This document shows positions 62,873 to 64,000 of a DNA stretch of 64,000 bases, one piece after another (position 1 is the first letter of the stretch; each line of letters begins with the position of its first letter). The notes beneath the pieces were generated by a model. It was not told where the DNA came from and made no database searches. It worked only from the letters and a program-made list of their open reading frames with translations. The stretch is taken from positions 178,680 through 242,679 of the forward strand of contig NZ_BLYI01000043.1 in NCBI RefSeq assembly GCF_016586355.1. Reading direction: 5' to 3'. The DNA is from Anaerostipes butyraticus (GTDB lineage Bacteria > Bacillota > Clostridia > Lachnospirales > Lachnospiraceae). The position numbers were made by a program, and so were the translations under genes.

Positions 62873-63058
62873 CTATTCGTTCTTTATCTGTTCCAATTTT
62901 TCCAAAACAAGAATCTGGACATATTCTGGCGGAATCCTATCTCCTGCTTCCCAGCTCTGGATCGTTCTCATTGGAACTTTCATAATCTGATTCATTTTTG
63001 CCTGCGTTAATCCTGCTGCCTTTCTTGCGGCCTTTACTTCATCTTTCCACATAATCAT
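62873..63058 (-). CDS. small HTH transcriptional regulator
   Basis: 61 residues if starting at MIMWKDEVKAARKAAG (63058). The HTH reads GLTQAKMNQIMKVPMRTIQSWEAG, typical of XRE/antitoxin-like proteins (HigA/MqsA group). The 63058 ATG overlaps the stop of the 26-aa peptide (ATGA), so translation may be coupled. The ATG at 63052 is an alternative. It lies upstream of the dUTPase-fold gene. Confidence 0.8.
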   Translation of the reverse strand: MIMWKDEVKAARKAAGLTQAKMNQIMKVPMRTIQSWEAGDRIPPEYVQILVLEKLEQIKNE

Positions 63059-63135
63059 TTCTCCCTCTTCCATTCCCTCAGTATATATATTATCACTCCG
63101 GTAAAAAATATAATTCTCAAAATATCAAAAGCCAT
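63055..63135 (-). CDS. 26-residue membrane peptide
   Basis: The peptide opens MAFDILRIIFFTGVIIYIL and ends REWKREK. AAAGGAGG with a 7-base spacer precedes the ATG, supporting translation. One short hydrophobic helix is followed by a basic tail. It overlaps the HTH start. Length alone does not prove expression; the strong RBS and ATGA overlap support it. Confidence 0.6.
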   Translation of the reverse strand: MAFDILRIIFFTGVIIYILREWKREK

Positions 63136-63163
63136 TGTTAGACCTCCTTTTTTATGATATTCT
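63135..63163 (+). promoter_or_regulatory. candidate antisense promoter
   Basis: TTGTTA, 17 bp, TATTCT with an extended TG one base before the -10 on the plus strand. It points into the 3' end of the 39-aa peptide gene; predicted start about 63170. Confidence 0.55.
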
Positions 63164-63167
63164 ATTT

Positions 63168-63195
63168 GTACAGGGAAGAAAAACCTTCCCCGTAC
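63168..63195. repeat. inverted repeat between the two small peptide genes
   Basis: GTACAGGGAAG paired with CTTCCCCGTAC (one mismatch), 6-nt loop. It forms the 5' hairpin of the proposed antisense RNA and a hairpin in the 3' UTR of the 39-aa gene. Confidence 0.8.
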
Positions 63196-63310
63196 TATTT
63201 ACTTTAGTATTTTCTCAATCAGGTCAGCTATCGCTGATATTAGATTGAGCAACGCCGTTATTAAGATTATGATTTCCAGTCGTCTCTTATAACGGCGTTT
63301 TTTCTTTTTC
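63170..63310 (+). ncRNA. predicted antisense RNA to the 39-aa peptide gene
   Basis: About 140 nt on the plus strand, from the candidate promoter at 63135-63163 to the terminator at 63251-63310. It is complementary to nearly all of the 39-aa peptide coding sequence but not to its RBS. This matches the architecture of type I antitoxin RNAs. The prediction rests on sequence signals only. Confidence 0.55.
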
Positions 63311-63318
63311 TTGCTCAT
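63199..63318 (-). CDS. 39-residue basic single-helix peptide, candidate type I toxin
   Basis: It opens MSKKKKKRRYKRRLEIIILI and continues with a hydrophobic TALLNLISAIADL helix ending EKILK. The N-terminus is extremely basic. AAAGGAGG is eight bases upstream; an in-frame ATG two codons earlier is also possible. A strong promoter drives it, and a plus-strand antisense RNA is predicted. The combination of a tiny membrane-active-looking peptide and an overlapping antisense RNA suggests a type I toxin. I recognise no specific family. Confidence 0.65.
   Translation of the reverse strand: MSKKKKKRRYKRRLEIIILITALLNLISAIADLIEKILK
63251..63310 (+). terminator. plus-strand Rho-independent terminator inside the 39-aa peptide gene
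   Basis: AACGCCGTTATTAAGA (63251-63266) pairs with TCTTATAACGGCGTT (63285-63299) with one bulge. A plus-strand T run follows (63298-63309, interrupted by one C). No plus-strand gene ends here. Confidence 0.8.
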
Positions 63319-63350
63319 AAGCATCTCCTCCTTTCCTTTACTATGGTTAT

Positions 63351-63379
63351 AGTATACCACACATTGTGCGTATTGTCAA
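63351..63379 (-). promoter_or_regulatory. strong sigma-A promoter of the 39-aa peptide gene
   Basis: TTGACA, exactly 17 bp, TATACT on the minus strand, about 30 bp before the start. CACA-CATT-GTGC-like dyad sequence in the spacer may be an operator. Confidence 0.9.
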
Positions 63380-63411
63380 TGGATTTTTGTAAATTTTTGG
63401 AAATATTTTCA

Positions 63412-63443
63412 CAAAAAGAAAGACCGGAGATTGCTCCCCGGCC
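63412..63443 (-). terminator. terminator after the amidase gene
   Basis: GGCCGGGGA/TCTCCGGTC stem (63422-63443), 4-nt loop, followed by TTTCTTTTT on the minus strand. It isolates the peptide island from the amidase. Confidence 0.9.
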
Positions 63444-63447
63444 AATT

Positions 63448-64000
63448 CTACTGTTTATTGATCCACTGCTGCAGCTTTTTGATGCAAGGAGATTTCGCAC
63501 TGAATACTCCATCCTGCGTACAGCCAAAATATTTCTGAATCGCTTTGATCGTCTTCGGTCCGATATGTCCATCCTGCGCTGCCCCTACCTTCTTCTGAAT
63601 CGCTTTAATGAGCGGACTGTATCCGGATGGATCACCTTCCCATTCCCAGCCATCTTCCAGACCAGGGTTCTGGTCTTTGTAACATTCATACTGATTGGAT
63701 ACCTTGCCGTCTACGGTCGTTCCGAAGATTTTCTGCAGGGCTTTTGTGGTATTCGGTCCCCAGTATCCATCTACAGTCACGGTCATCTTAGATGCGCTCG
63801 TGCTTCCGGATGCAGTTGAGCCTGATGATGAACTGGTACTGCCGGATGTGCTGGATCCGCCTTTGATATCTTTGTTCAGCATACCACGAACAATTGCTTT
63901 CGCACATCTCTTTGCATCCCATTTCTCGTAATCATCTTTATCATCCACGAAGCAGCACTCAATTAAGTATGCAGGTGCTTTTGTTTTTCTAAGCACATAA
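63448..64000 (-). CDS. N-acetylmuramoyl-L-alanine amidase, C-terminal part (prophage-like)
   Basis: About 184 residues are visible and the frame is open to the right edge. The first part, APAYLIECCFVDDKDDYEKW, is the end of an Amidase_3 domain. A Ser/Thr/Gly-rich linker and two peptidoglycan-binding-like repeats follow, each with a VDGYWGPNT/AQDGHIGPKT motif. The protein ends KLQQWINKQ. The layout is that of phage endolysins. The start and catalytic centre lie outside the window. Confidence 0.88.
   Translation of the reverse strand, partial: YVLRKTKAPAYLIECCFVDDKDDYEKWDAKRCAKAIVRGMLNKDIKGGSSTSGSTSSSSGSTASGSTSASKMTVTVDGYWGPNTTKALQKIFGTTVDGKVSNQYECYKDQNPGLEDGWEWEGDPSGYSPLIKAIQKKVGAAQDGHIGPKTIKAIQKYFGCTQDGVFSAKSPCIKKLQQWINKQ

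Noticed and set aside
63315..63572. 85-codon minus-strand open frame overlapping the amidase end
   Set aside because: Basic, low-complexity translation that overlaps both the amidase gene and its terminator and promoter region. It is a shadow of the amidase in another frame.
1..64000. CRISPR arrays, rRNA genes, insertion sequences, integrases, origins
   Set aside because: No spaced direct repeats, rRNA sequence, transposase motifs or site-specific recombinase motifs were seen on either strand.

Overview
The window looks like a chromosomal segment of a low-to-moderate GC, spore-forming, anaerobic Clostridia, most probably Lachnospiraceae. Supporting features are the spoIIAA-spoIIAB-sigF operon, the SCIFF ranthipeptide pair, the rho-rpmE-DUF1385-prmC-prfA order, a DUF4250 protein, a TIGR04086 membrane protein, an acetyl-type MetA, and AGGAGG-rich ribosome binding sites. 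Nearly all genes lie on the minus strand. The exceptions are the PHP-domain, FlK-like thioesterase, DAHP synthase and HhH-GPD genes.

Layout. 1-1.8 kb: a secreted GH32 fructan hydrolase broken by one in-frame amber codon and running off the left edge. 2-10 kb: nadE, then prfA-prmC-DUF1385-rpmE and rho, then the spoIIA forespore sigma operon. 10-21 kb: TPR membrane protein, folC, two HAD phosphatases, metAA, ligA, rluF, a CopZ-like chaperone, a beta-CASP nuclease-like protein, a GNAT and ispF. 21.4-21.7 kb: a tRNA-Met/tRNA-Val operon with a clear promoter and terminator. 21.8-30.8 kb: a Cof phosphatase, recJ, the SCIFF precursor and maturase, a PHP phosphoesterase, yajC, tgt, aroC and an S1 protein. 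30.9-39.2 kb: a surface-signalling locus with a PP2C phosphatase, a transmembrane Ser/Thr kinase, an Ig-like membrane protein and a very large sortase-type DUF11 adhesin behind a long leader. 39.6-54.6 kb: thrC, an M20 amidohydrolase, a HAAS-domain protein, a histidine phosphatase, FlK-like thioesterase, FMN-riboswitch-controlled ribU, DAHP synthase, a SpoIIM-like protein, a NUDIX hydrolase, rny, a GH13 enzyme and a coiled-coil FtsX-type ABC exporter. 54.6-59.3 kb: DUF4250, zinc-ribbon/YIP1/YARHG envelope proteins, an amidase lipoprotein, beta-carbonic anhydrase and ybaK.

The right end (about 59.4-64 kb) is accessory in character. It holds an XRE regulator divergent from an endonuclease III-like glycosylase, an unknown protein, and a truncated SpoIID/peptidoglycan-binding remnant. 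It also holds an AT-rich mini-island: a dCTP-deaminase/dUTPase-fold protein fused to three membrane helices, a small HTH regulator, a 26-residue membrane peptide, and a 39-residue basic one-helix peptide. A strong minus-strand promoter drives the 39-residue peptide. On the opposite strand a promoter and a Rho-independent terminator frame a roughly 140-nt antisense RNA over the same gene. I read this as a candidate type I toxin-antitoxin unit linked to a membrane dUTPase-fold protein. It is the most novel feature here. The window ends in a prophage-like cell wall amidase.

All functional calls come from reading motifs and context. No database search was run.
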